Of a stretch of 6,857 nucleotides of DNA, positions 1 through 6,011 are shown one piece after another. The notes under the pieces are model-generated. The model was not told where the DNA came from. It did no database searches and worked only from the letters and a program-made list of their open reading frames with translations. The stretch's first letter is position 1; the number at the start of each line of letters is the position of its first letter. The position numbers and the translations under genes were made by a program. The stretch comes from Clostridiales bacterium (GTDB lineage: Bacteria; Bacillota; Clostridia; Lachnospirales; Lachnospiraceae): assembly GCA_019420425.1 (NCBI GenBank), contig JAHZHG010000148.1, forward strand, positions 1-6,857. Direction: 5' to 3'.

Positions 1-634
1 GGAAACCGGATACATCCGTCCAGTTCTCATACATATCCGCATATACGGCCCGCGCCACAATGGAGCCGGTAATATCTGAACCTCCCCGGGAAAAGGTCTT
101 TACCCTTCCGTCCGGCATCGCTCCATAGAAACCGGGAATCACCGCAGTCTCCATATCGCTCAGCTTTGTCCCTAGAATCTCATTTGTCTTGTCTCCGTCA
201 AAGTCCCCGTTCTCGTCAAAGAAAATCACCTCGGCAGCATCGATAAACGGATATCCCAGATACTCCGCCATAACAATACCGTTCAGGTACTCTCCGCGGG
301 ATGCCGCATAATCCTTTCCGGCCTGTGCGATAAAATTCTGTCTGATTGTCTCAAATTCCAGATCCAGGGAAAGGTGAAGCTCCAGGCCGTCAATAATCTC
401 CTGATATCTGGCCTGGATTTCCTTCAGCGGCTGGTTAATATCCATTCCCTTTTCTGCCAGGTCATAGCAGGCATACAGCATATCCGTAACCTTGGTATCG
501 CCGGAAAACCGCTTTCCCGGCGCGGACGGCACAACATACCGCCTTCCTTTATCCGCGCGGATAATGTCTCCCACCTTTTTAAACTGCTCTGCACTGGCAA
601 GTGAACTGCCGCCGAATTTGACTACCTTTTTCAT
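1..634 (-). CDS. lysC: Aspartokinase (aspartate kinase), N-terminal 211 residues; 3' end outside window
   Basis: Phosphorylates aspartate with ATP to give aspartyl-phosphate, the first step of the lysine, threonine and methionine branches; cytosolic. The translated start, MKKVVKFGGSSLA, carries the amino-acid kinase nucleotide motif KFGGSS (residues 6-11). Further in are a PSAPGKR segment (36-42), SRGEYLNG (112-119, with the conserved Glu) and FSRGGSDITG (181-190), the aspartate-kinase signature. The PSAPGKR-type N-terminus resembles the roughly 440-residue single-function clostridial enzymes. The C-terminal ACT domains, which would show the feedback type, lie beyond the window. The start is fixed by a TGAGGAG-type Shine-Dalgarno about 8 nt upstream (around 643-649). 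It is the third gene of the dapA-dapB-lysC operon, 25 nt after the dapB stop, with no promoter of its own in that gap, so it should share the lysine riboswitch. The lysC symbol is functional; paralogues may exist elsewhere. Confidence 0.95.
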   Translation of the reverse strand, partial: MKKVVKFGGSSLASAEQFKKVGDIIRADKGRRYVVPSAPGKRFSGDTKVTDMLYACYDLAEKGMDINQPLKEIQARYQEIIDGLELHLSLDLEFETIRQNFIAQAGKDYAASRGEYLNGIVMAEYLGYPFIDAAEVIFFDENGDFDGDKTNEILGTKLSDMETAVIPGFYGAMPDGRVKTFSRGGSDITGSIVARAVYADMYENWTDVSGF

Positions 635-659
635 CTTTTTCGCTCCTCAGTATCTCAAT

Positions 660-1421
660 TTATCGTTTTGCAATTACATCGCTCATGTCATAAAAGCCTG
701 ACTTCTTCCCGGCCAGATATTTGGCCGCTTCCACTGCGCCCTTGCCGAATACCGCTTTGGAATACGCCGTATGCTTAAATTCGATGACTTCATCCGTACC
801 GGCGAAGATCACCTCGTGCTCGCCCACAATGTTTCCTCCGCGGACTGCAGAAATGCCGATCTCCTTTGCGTCCCGCTTCTGTCTGACCTGGCTGCGGTCG
901 TATACGTAATGGTACTGCCCGCCCATTGCCTCATTCAGGCTGTCCGCCATTGCCAGGGCAGTCCCGCTGGGGGCATCCACCTTCAGGTTATGGTGCTTTT
1001 CTACGATCTCCATGTCAAAGCCCGCCGTCGCCAGCACCTTCGCCGCATCCTGCAGAAGCTTCAGCAGCGTATTCACGCCCAGGGACATATTTGCAGATTT
1101 GAGGATCGCCGTTTTCTCACTGGCCGCCTTCAGATGGGCAAGCTGCTCCTCGCTCAGTCCTGTGGTGCATTCCACCAGCGGCAGCCCCCGCTCTGCGCAG
1201 GCGTCCACCAGGCCGTCCACAGCCACGGCCGCAGAGAAATCAATCACTGCATCCGCTTCCACCGGACATTCCTTCAGGCTCTTATATACCGGGTACGGAT
1301 TCTTTCCGTTGTCTCTCATATCCAGACCGGCGACGATCTCTGCCTCCGGATCCTTTGCCACAATATCGGTAATCACCTGGCCCATATGACCGCTGCATCC
1401 ATGTAAAATCAGCCTAACCAT
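660..1421 (-). CDS. dapB: 4-hydroxy-tetrahydrodipicolinate reductase
   Basis: Reduces 4-hydroxy-tetrahydrodipicolinate (the DapA product) to tetrahydrodipicolinate with NAD(P)H, on the route to diaminopimelate and lysine; cytosolic, a homotetramer in characterised members. The protein has 253 residues, close to the 240-275 usual for the family. The dinucleotide-binding loop GCSGHMG is at 8-14. The family signature runs from E138 to A155: EIVEKHH (138-144), then K147, D149 and PSGTA (151-155). By alignment with E. coli DapB, H143 and K147 match the catalytic His159 and Lys163. The C-terminal half ends in the expected GKGAVEAAKYL helix (226-236). The start is set by GGAGGAG at 1429-1435, 7 nt before ATG. 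Only 15 nt separate it from the dapA stop, so the genes are almost certainly cotranscribed. Nothing is missing or broken. Confidence 0.97.
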   Translation of the reverse strand: MVRLILHGCSGHMGQVITDIVAKDPEAEIVAGLDMRDNGKNPYPVYKSLKECPVEADAVIDFSAAVAVDGLVDACAERGLPLVECTTGLSEEQLAHLKAASEKTAILKSANMSLGVNTLLKLLQDAAKVLATAGFDMEIVEKHHNLKVDAPSGTALAMADSLNEAMGGQYHYVYDRSQVRQKRDAKEIGISAVRGGNIVGEHEVIFAGTDEVIEFKHTAYSKAVFGKGAVEAAKYLAGKKSGFYDMSDVIAKR

Positions 1422-1436
1422 ACCGTCTCTCCTCCG

Positions 1437-2321
1437 TTAAATCAGTGCGTAATCCTTCAATACCTTGGCCAGCAGCTCCTTGTTCGCCTCCTCCATCTCA
1501 CACAGCGGTCCGCGTAAGGGGCCGACCTCCTTGCCCATCAGGTTCATCGCTGTCTTTACCGGGATCGGATTCACCTCACAAAACAGAGCATTGCACAGCG
1601 GAATGGCATCCAGCTGCAGCTTCATGGCTTCTGCCACATTCCCCTCCAGATAGTTCGCTACCATATCGTGCATCAGCTTTGGCGCAACGTTGGAAACTAC
1701 GGAAATTACGCCCTTTCCGCCCAGAGAAAGAATCGGGACTACCTGGTCGTCGTTTCCGGAATACAGTTCAATGGCGTCTCCTGCTAGGTGCATCAGCTTT
1801 GCAATCTGGGAAATGTCTCCGCTGGCTTCCTTGATGCCCACAATATTCGGCACCTCTTTGGCCAGAGCCGCTGCGGTGGCCGGCTGAATATTACATCCGG
1901 TTCTGCTGGGCACGTTGTAAAGGATAACCGGCAGCTTTACGGAATTGGCAATCCGGGTAAAGTGAAGCTTTAAGCCCTTCTGAGTTGCCTTATTGTAATA
2001 CGGAGTCACCAGAAGCAGCGCGTCCGCACCGTACTTTTCCGCCTCCTGTGAGAGATAGATCGCCGTCTCCGTGCAGTTGGAGCCGGTTCCTGCAATCACC
2101 GGAATACGCTTATTTACCCGGTCAATTGCAAATTTGATGACATCCAAATGCTCTTCGTGGGTCAGCGTGGAAGACTCTCCTGTGGTACCGCAAATGATAA
2201 TCGCATCCGTGCCTCCGGCAATCTGCTCCTCCAGAATTTCCGCCAGCTTATCAAAGTTCACTTCTCCATTCGCCTTCATCGGCGTTACAATGGCAACTCC
2301 TGCTCCTGTAAACACTGCCAT
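1437..2321 (-). CDS. dapA: 4-hydroxy-tetrahydrodipicolinate synthase
   Basis: Class I aldolase-like enzyme condensing pyruvate with aspartate-semialdehyde, the first committed step to diaminopimelate and lysine. From the chosen start it has 294 residues, matching the family norm of about 292. Visible landmarks are GTTGES (45-50), PYYN (107-110), YNVPSRTG (135-142) and the Schiff-base lysine K164 in GIKEASGD. Y109, Y135 and R140 match the E. coli catalytic Tyr107, Tyr133 and Arg138. The open frame extends upstream to ATG at 2342, but the Shine-Dalgarno AAGGAGG lies inside that extension, 8 nt before ATG 2321. Translation therefore starts at MAVFTGAG, not at the longer MCKEEMNMAVF form. It is the first gene of the operon, behind a lysine riboswitch. 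Of the E. coli lysine-feedback residues, those matching H53, H56, N80 and Y106 are kept, but the Glu84 position is Thr86, so allosteric inhibition is uncertain. Confidence 0.97.
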   Translation of the reverse strand: MAVFTGAGVAIVTPMKANGEVNFDKLAEILEEQIAGGTDAIIICGTTGESSTLTHEEHLDVIKFAIDRVNKRIPVIAGTGSNCTETAIYLSQEAEKYGADALLLVTPYYNKATQKGLKLHFTRIANSVKLPVILYNVPSRTGCNIQPATAAALAKEVPNIVGIKEASGDISQIAKLMHLAGDAIELYSGNDDQVVPILSLGGKGVISVVSNVAPKLMHDMVANYLEGNVAEAMKLQLDAIPLCNALFCEVNPIPVKTAMNLMGKEVGPLRGPLCEMEEANKELLAKVLKDYALI

Positions 2322-2329
2322 ATTCATTT

Positions 2330-2336
2330 CCTCCTT
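2330..2336 (-). promoter_or_regulatory. Shine-Dalgarno of dapA, decides the start
   Basis: On the minus strand AAGGAGG ends 8 nt before ATG 2321 and only 2 nt before ATG 2327. It lies inside the frame opened by ATG 2342. Only the 2321 start has normal spacing. A flanking TTCATT (2343-2348) could pair with AATGAA (2323-2328) and place this site in a hairpin loop. Confidence 0.85.
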
Positions 2337-2346
2337 ACACATAATG

Positions 2347-2377
2347 AAAGGGCAAGACTATAACGCGCCTGCCCTTT
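2347..2377 (-). terminator. Candidate riboswitch-controlled attenuator hairpin before dapA
   Basis: Minus-strand AAAGGGCAGG (2377-2368) pairs with CTTGCCCTTT (2356-2347): 10 base pairs with one G-U, around an 11-nt loop. The core GGGCAGG/CTTGCCC stem is followed by UUUCAUUAU, an imperfect U-tract rather than a clean run. It sits between the lysine aptamer and the dapA ribosome binding site, where an L-box terminator is expected. It could be a weak intrinsic terminator, or a hairpin that controls access to the Shine-Dalgarno just downstream. The sequence alone does not decide. Confidence 0.5.
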
Positions 2378-2428
2378 AAAGAATACGTGCTTTATCGTAC
2401 CTGTTCCCTCTCGTAAACGATTCTTTAA
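2376..2428 (-). promoter_or_regulatory. Alternative (switching) stem of the lysine riboswitch expression platform
   Basis: TTAAAGAATCGT (2428-2417) can pair with ACG and ATTCTTTAA (2388-2376), giving 12 base pairs with one bulged U, nine of them contiguous. Its 5' arm shares 2426-2428 with the closing helix P1 of the lysine aptamer, so ligand-stabilised P1 and the full form of this stem cannot coexist. Its 3' arm touches the downstream hairpin by only 2 nt (2376-2377), so exclusion of that hairpin is weak. The pairing is seen directly; the switching role is inferred. Confidence 0.5.
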
Positions 2429-2592
2429 TAGCGCTCCATCTGATCCGATGACAGTCATACAGCTCTTAACTGTATGCCCAAGCCCTCGGCTATCCAGGCA
2501 GACGGGACTTTCGGCGTTTTTCCCTTTCCGGCAGCTTCGTCTGCACCTGAATGCATCCGCTGCCGTACTCTTAAAAAACGCGACCTCTATTA
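2426..2592 (-). promoter_or_regulatory. Lysine riboswitch (L-box) aptamer
   Basis: This 167-nt leader RNA segment carries the conserved L-box blocks in order. Helix P1 is TAATAG (2592-2587) with CTATTA (2431-2426). Next come AGAGG (2588-2584) and AAGAGTA (2572-2566). Helix P2 is CGGCAGC (2565-2559) with GCTGCCG (2535-2529), followed by GAAAGG (2528-2523) and GCCGAAAG (2515-2508). Then come CTTGGGC (2482-2476), hairpin P5 CATACAG/CTGTATG (2476-2470 and 2462-2456) with a 7-nt loop, and the conserved ACTGTCA (2455-2449) and GGAGCGCTAT before P1 closes. These match the block order of the B. subtilis lysC leader. In this class, lysine binding stabilises P1 and lowers downstream expression, here of dapA-dapB-lysC. 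The identity is strongly supported; the off mechanism is less clear. Confidence 0.93.
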
Positions 2593-2611
2593 TGTTTATT
2601 TACTTGGCTTT

Positions 2612-2640
2612 ACTATAACATTGTTGAAAATCGTTGTCAA
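2612..2640 (-). promoter_or_regulatory. Vegetative promoter of the dapA-dapB-lysC operon
   Basis: The minus strand reads a perfect -35 TTGACA (2640-2635), a 17-nt spacer and a -10 TATAGT (2617-2612, five of six). The transcript should begin near 2604-2605, about 12 nt before the riboswitch P1 helix, as expected for a leader-controlled operon. Confidence 0.87.
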
Positions 2641-2653
2641 TCTCTATATTCAT

Positions 2654-2684
2654 GCCAAATTTGCCGTTGGGCCGGCCAAATGGC
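2654..2684 (-). terminator. Hairpin downstream of the CobA-family gene, possible terminator
   Basis: Following the stop at 2702, GCCA-TTT-GCC (2684-2674, one bulged G) can fold onto GGC-AAA-TGGC (2665-2654, two bulged T) with an 8-nt loop. The stem has 10 pairs but no U-run after it, and it lies about 14 nt before the dapA -35 box. Its position suits the end of the upstream unit, but it is not a canonical intrinsic terminator. Confidence 0.3.
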
Positions 2685-2701
2685 GCCGCCGGGGCTGCGG
2701 C

Positions 2702-3196
2702 TCATTTCCGGTAGGCGGTAACCGCTTCCGTCACCTCATCGACCAACGGCCAGAGGCCTTCACATCGGCTGATGCCGGTCATAATCAGCTGTGTCTCCTC
2801 GCCGGTCTGCTCAATCACCCCCTTGAGCTCCTCCTCCGTGATAATGCCGTACTCCACCATACCCAGTACCTCGTCCAGCACTACTACGTCGCTTTCCTCG
2901 GTACTCAATACCTTTTTGGCAAAGTTCAGCCCGTTTTTCAGGTTAAACACCTCTTCTTCCCGCTCCTGCGGAGTCAGCTCCTGATAGCTTTTCTCGTACT
3001 TTTCAAAACGAAACACTTTGATATCCGGCTCCAGCTGGCGCAGGTATTCCAGGTTTTCCGTGTTGCGTTCCTTTAAGAACTGGATGACAAAAACACTTTT
3101 GCCCTCGCTGGCTGCAAGAATTGCCTGCCCGATCGCCGCGCTGGTCTTTCCTCTCCCTCTTCCGCAGAAGATATGTATATATCTGCTATTATCCAT
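2702..3196 (-). CDS. CobA/CobO/BtuR-family P-loop protein (putative corrinoid adenosyltransferase)
   Basis: The family transfers adenosyl from ATP to the cobalt of cob(I)alamin or cobyrinic acid diamide. The 164-residue protein opens straight into the P-loop GRGRGKTS (12-19). It then has VFVIQFLK (35-42), a Walker-B-like VVVLDEV (104-110, D108-E109) followed by MVEYG (113-117), and LIMTGIS (137-143), in the order typical of this family. It is shorter than characterised CobA/BtuR proteins of about 195-200 residues. It lacks the N-terminal segment before the P-loop, and I see no equivalent of the GTGFTWETQ block (the region reads FRFEKYEKSYQ, 62-72). No cobalamin gene is nearby. The start is set by GAGGTG at 3205-3210, 8 nt upstream, and an in-frame stop shortly upstream excludes a longer form. 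Family membership is fairly sure; adenosyltransferase activity is inference. Confidence 0.82.
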   Translation of the reverse strand: MDNSRYIHIFCGRGRGKTSAAIGQAILAASEGKSVFVIQFLKERNTENLEYLRQLEPDIKVFRFEKYEKSYQELTPQEREEEVFNLKNGLNFAKKVLSTEESDVVVLDEVLGMVEYGIITEEELKGVIEQTGEETQLIMTGISRCEGLWPLVDEVTEAVTAYRK

Positions 3197-3250
3197 TCCT
3201 TTTGCACCTCATGGCTATTCGCCTGTTGTATTATCTCTTCAGGAACTTCC

Positions 3251-3279
3251 ATATTACTATAGTCCGGGCAGGATTGCAA
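3251..3279 (-). promoter_or_regulatory. Possible weak promoter for the CobA-family gene
   Basis: In the 87-nt gap after the tandem-OB gene, the minus strand has TTGCAA (3279-3274), 17 nt, then TAATAT (3256-3251), each matching consensus at four of six positions. The gene could equally be read through from upstream, since no terminator is visible in the gap. Confidence 0.28.
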
Positions 3280-3283
3280 CCAT

Positions 3284-3910
3284 TTACTCCAAATATTCCA
3301 GCTTGCTGACCGAAACCTCGTATGCCGTGCGCTTCTCCGTCAGCTCATCGTCCAGCTTTTTCACGTACTCCCGGCTCTGTATTCTGCCCCAGACCTGCAC
3401 ATGGCCGCCCACTTCAAAGCCGGAGGCAAAGCGGGCATTTCTTCCCCAGCAAATGCAGGGAATATAGTCTGACTTGCCGTACGGGCGGTTTACTGCGAGC
3501 AGCATATCGGCAATCTCTCTCCCCAGAGGGGTCCGCCGGTATACCGGAGTTTTGCAGATATAGCCGTCAAGGAAGATCTGGTTGCTCTTTATCTTATCGC
3601 TCTCTTCCTCCACAAAGCTGATTTCTCTCGCAAAAATGGAAAGCACCAGCCGGTTTTTCTTTTCCTCATGGCGGTTGTATGAGCGGAACTGGCCAAAAAT
3701 CTGTATGTATTCCCCTTCGTAATCCTGCGTAATGTCAATCAGCCGCTCAGAAATCATCACCGGGATGATATCTACGGAGTCGCTCAGCCGCTTCACCGCA
3801 ATATCCATCATATAAAAGCCTTCCCCAAACACGCCATGGCTGAAGGTAAAGCCGGATACGATTTTTCCCATAATAGTCGCCTGATTGTTTTCAATGATCT
3901 TATCTGTCAT
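3284..3910 (-). CDS. SSB-like protein with two OB folds
   Basis: The likely role is binding single-stranded nucleic acid in the cytosol; the exact process is unknown. From the chosen start it has 208 residues. The second half (about 110-206) is clearly SSB-like: RTPLGREIADMLLAVNR (126-142), DYIPCICWGRNARFASGF (148-165) and VQVWGRIQSREY (171-182) follow the bacterial SSB core. The first half (about 8-100) repeats the same layout more loosely, with ATIMGKIVSGF (11-21) and EYIQIFGQFRSYNR (67-80), suggesting a second, divergent OB fold. It ends in SVSKLEYLE with no acidic DDDIPF-type tail, so it should not recruit SSB-tail partners and is unlikely to be the main replicative SSB. ATG 3910 is preferred: AAGGA and GGGAG lie 3 and 11 nt upstream, and the protein then begins MTDKIIENNQ. 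ATG 3943 would add 11 residues but has no clear ribosome binding site. Confidence 0.82.
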   Translation of the reverse strand: MTDKIIENNQATIMGKIVSGFTFSHGVFGEGFYMMDIAVKRLSDSVDIIPVMISERLIDITQDYEGEYIQIFGQFRSYNRHEEKKNRLVLSIFAREISFVEEESDKIKSNQIFLDGYICKTPVYRRTPLGREIADMLLAVNRPYGKSDYIPCICWGRNARFASGFEVGGHVQVWGRIQSREYVKKLDDELTEKRTAYEVSVSKLEYLE

Positions 3911-3948
3911 ACTTCCTTGTTCTCCCTTCTTCTTGCGAAGCATCTTTC

Positions 3949-3977
3949 TAAATATTCGTAATTCTATACGTCAGCAA
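3949..3977 (-). promoter_or_regulatory. Possible promoter of the tandem-OB gene
   Basis: The minus strand reads TTGCTG (3977-3972), a 17-nt spacer and TATTTA (3954-3949). The predicted start near 3942 would leave about 32 nt before ATG 3910 and almost none before ATG 3943, which agrees with the shorter protein. TTGTTC and TAGAAT, further upstream, are an alternative with a short 15-nt spacer. The match to consensus is modest. Confidence 0.27.
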
Positions 3978-4020
3978 GCCATAATAATGTGTATTCTATT
4001 GTGGCATTTTTTAGAACAAC

Positions 4021-4072
4021 TTTTTTATTTTTTTTCGCCAGCCCTTGTAATCTGCGCAAAATATGATAAAAT
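4021..4072 (+). promoter_or_regulatory. typA promoter with extended -10 and UP-like T-tract
   Basis: A -35 TTGTAA (4045-4050), a 16-nt spacer and -10 TAAAAT (4067-4072) are preceded by TGA, making an extended -10. The expected start is near 4079, leaving a leader of about 100 nt. A 15-nt stretch with 14 T (4021-4035) falls about 44-58 nt upstream of that start, where UP elements bind the RNA polymerase alpha subunits. A strong constitutive promoter is likely. Confidence 0.68.
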
Positions 4073-4116
4073 GAGCGCTGATGCAAATGGATAAATCAGG
4101 CCTGCAAAATAAGATC

Positions 4117-4157
4117 GGGGCCGGCCCCTGGGGTACGGATGCTGCTTGACACCCCGG
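4117..4157 (+). other. GC-rich structured leader of typA with overlapping hairpins
   Basis: GGGGCCGGCCCC (4117-4128) is a perfect 12-base palindrome. Just after it, CTGGGGT (4128-4134) pairs with ACCCCGG (4151-4157), 7 base pairs with one G-U. The GGGG and CCCC tracts (4117-4120, 4125-4128, 4130-4133, 4152-4155) can pair in more than one way, so the leader RNA could take alternative folds. The last stem ends 24 nt before the typA ATG and leaves the ribosome binding site free. No known riboswitch or T-box motif is recognised. Confidence 0.4.
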
Positions 4158-4181
4158 TACAGAGAAAGGAACAGTTAAGAT

Positions 4182-6005
4182 ATGAAACGGGAAGATGTGC
4201 GTAACATAGCAATTATCGCCCACGTTGACCACGGCAAAACCACCCTCGTTGACGAGCTGCTCAAACAGAGCGGCGTATTCCGCGCCAACCAGGAGGTGGC
4301 TGAGCGGGTAATGGACTCCAATGATCTGGAGCGTGAACGTGGGATTACCATACTGTCGAAAAATACAGCCATCTATTATAAGGATACCAAAATCAATATC
4401 ATCGACACCCCCGGCCATGCGGACTTCGGCGGCGAGGTGGAGCGTGTACTGAAAATGGTAAACGGCGTTATTCTGGTTGTGGATGCCTTTGAAGGCTCCA
4501 TGCCCCAGACCAAGTTCGTGCTCCGCAAGGCTCTGGAGCTGGATCTTCCGGTCATTGTCTGTATCAACAAAATCGACCGTCCGGAGGCCCGTCCCAACGA
4601 GGTCATCGATGAGGTGCTGGAGCTTCTGATTGAACTGGACGCTTCTTCCGAGCAGCTGGACTGCCCCTTTGTCTTTGCTTCCGCCAAGGCGGGCTATGCG
4701 GTGAGGGATCTGGCGGACGAGCCGAAAAACATGGTTCCCCTGTTTGAAACAATCCTGGACTATATCCCGGCTCCCGAAGGGGACGAGAACGGCCCGACCC
4801 AGGTGCTGATCAGTACCATTGATTATAACGAATATGTGGGACGGATCGGCGTGGGCAAGGTAGACCGCGGCACCATCCGGGTAAACCAGGAGGCCCTGCT
4901 GGTCAATCACCACGATCCCGATAAAAAACAGAAGATCAAGGTCAGCAAGCTCTACGAATTTGACGGCCTGAATAAGGTAGAGGTTTCCTCTGCAACGATA
5001 GGCTCTATCGTAGCCATCTCCGGTATCTCCGACCTGCACATCGGAGATACGATCTGTGCGCTGGACTGCCCGGAGCCGATCCCCTTCCAGAAGATCTCTG
5101 AGCCGACGATCGCCATGCATTTTGTGGTAAACGACAGTCCCCTTGCCGGTCAGGAAGGAAAATACGTGACTTCCCTTCACCTCCGCGACCGTCTGCTCCG
5201 TGAGCTGAACACCGATGTCAGCCTGCGTGTGGAGGAAACGGAGGATACCGACTCCTTCAAGGTATCCGGCCGCGGTGAGCTGCACCTGTCTATTCTGATC
5301 GAAACGATGCGCCGCGAGGGCTATGAGTTCGCGGTAAGCAAGGCTGAGGTACTCTACCGCACCGACGAGCGCGGAAAACGCCTGGAGCCGATGGAGCTGG
5401 TATATGTGGACGTCCCGGAGGAATTTTCCGGTACGGTTATTCAAAAGCTGAGCCTGCGCAAGGGCGAGCTGCAGGGTATGGGACAGGGCCAGGGCGGCTA
5501 TACCCGCCTGGAGTTCTCTATTCCCTCAAGGGGCCTGATCGGCTACCGCGGAGAGTTCCTGACCGATACGAAAGGAAACGGTATCCTAAATACCATCTTC
5601 GACGGCTACGGCCCGTACAAGGGGGATATCCAGTACAGAAAGCAGGGCTCCCTGATCGCCTTTGAGTCGGGTGAGTCCGTGGCCTACGGCCTGTTTAACG
5701 CCCAGGACCGCGGCACGCTCTTTATCGGACCGGGTGAAAAGGTATATTCCGGTATGGTCATCGGCCAGAGCGGAAAAACGGAGGACATCGAGCTGAATGT
5801 CTGCAAGACCAAGCATCTGACCAACACCCGGGCTTCCGGCTCGGATGAAGCGCTGAAGCTCGTGCCGCCGAAAATCCTGAGCCTGGAGCAGGCGCTGGAA
5901 TTCATCGACACCGATGAGCTGCTGGAGGTAACGCCCAAGAGCCTGCGTATCCGGAAAAAGATTCTGGATCCGACACTGCGCAAACGGGCAAATATGAAAA
6001 AATAA
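4182..6005 (+). CDS. typA: Ribosome-associated translational GTPase TypA/BipA
   Basis: A translation-factor GTPase related to EF-G and LepA that binds the 70S ribosome. It is linked to 50S subunit assembly, growth at low temperature and stress responses in studied bacteria. The protein is 607 residues, the family's usual length. All five G motifs are present: AHVDHGKT (13-20), RERGITI (51-57), DTPGH (75-79), NKID (129-132) and SAKAG (167-171). EF-G-like domains follow, including VSGRGELHLSILIE in domain III, and then the TypA-specific C-terminal domain with LTNTRASGSDEA near 545-556 and FIDTDELLEVTPKSLRIRKK near the end. ATG 4182 is preceded by AAAGGA (4165-4170) at 11 nt, slightly long spacing. 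The gene is intact and transcribed alone, divergent from the tandem-OB gene, from its own promoter. Confidence 0.98.
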   Translation: MKREDVRNIAIIAHVDHGKTTLVDELLKQSGVFRANQEVAERVMDSNDLERERGITILSKNTAIYYKDTKINIIDTPGHADFGGEVERVLKMVNGVILVVDAFEGSMPQTKFVLRKALELDLPVIVCINKIDRPEARPNEVIDEVLELLIELDASSEQLDCPFVFASAKAGYAVRDLADEPKNMVPLFETILDYIPAPEGDENGPTQVLISTIDYNEYVGRIGVGKVDRGTIRVNQEALLVNHHDPDKKQKIKVSKLYEFDGLNKVEVSSATIGSIVAISGISDLHIGDTICALDCPEPIPFQKISEPTIAMHFVVNDSPLAGQEGKYVTSLHLRDRLLRELNTDVSLRVEETEDTDSFKVSGRGELHLSILIETMRREGYEFAVSKAEVLYRTDERGKRLEPMELVYVDVPEEFSGTVIQKLSLRKGELQGMGQGQGGYTRLEFSIPSRGLIGYRGEFLTDTKGNGILNTIFDGYGPYKGDIQYRKQGSLIAFESGESVAYGLFNAQDRGTLFIGPGEKVYSGMVIGQSGKTEDIELNVCKTKHLTNTRASGSDEALKLVPPKILSLEQALEFIDTDELLEVTPKSLRIRKKILDPTLRKRANMKK

Positions 6006-6011
6006 ACAGGC

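Noticed and set aside
771..1406. 211-codon plus-strand frame opposite dapB
   Set aside because: Fully antisense to dapB. Its Cys/His/Arg-rich composition is typical of a shadow frame, and no promoter or ribosome binding site is evident.
2474..3076. 200-codon plus-strand frame across the riboswitch and the CobA-family gene
   Set aside because: It runs antisense through the lysine riboswitch, the dapA promoter and a conserved P-loop gene. Coding on that strand is not supported.
3073..3279. 68-codon minus-strand frame overlapping the start of the CobA-family gene
   Set aside because: It is in another frame of the real gene for most of its length, has no clear ribosome binding site, and its downstream part is low-complexity shadow sequence.
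3259..3285. Eight-codon micro-ORF (MVAILPGL) starting right after the tandem-OB stop codon
   Set aside because: The TAA-ATG adjacency suggests translational coupling, but the frame is too short and lacks any recognisable leader-peptide logic; probably chance.
4146..4151. Perfect TTGACA inside the typA leader
   Set aside because: No -10 box lies 16-18 nt downstream (the best A/T hexamer is 24 nt away), and the hexamer is part of the leader stem region.
4011..5444. 477-codon open frame on the minus strand opposite the first two thirds of typA
   Set aside because: It lies antisense to an unmistakable typA, its translation shows no recognisable domain, and long antisense frames are common opposite GC-rich conserved genes. 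Its end also runs through the typA promoter.
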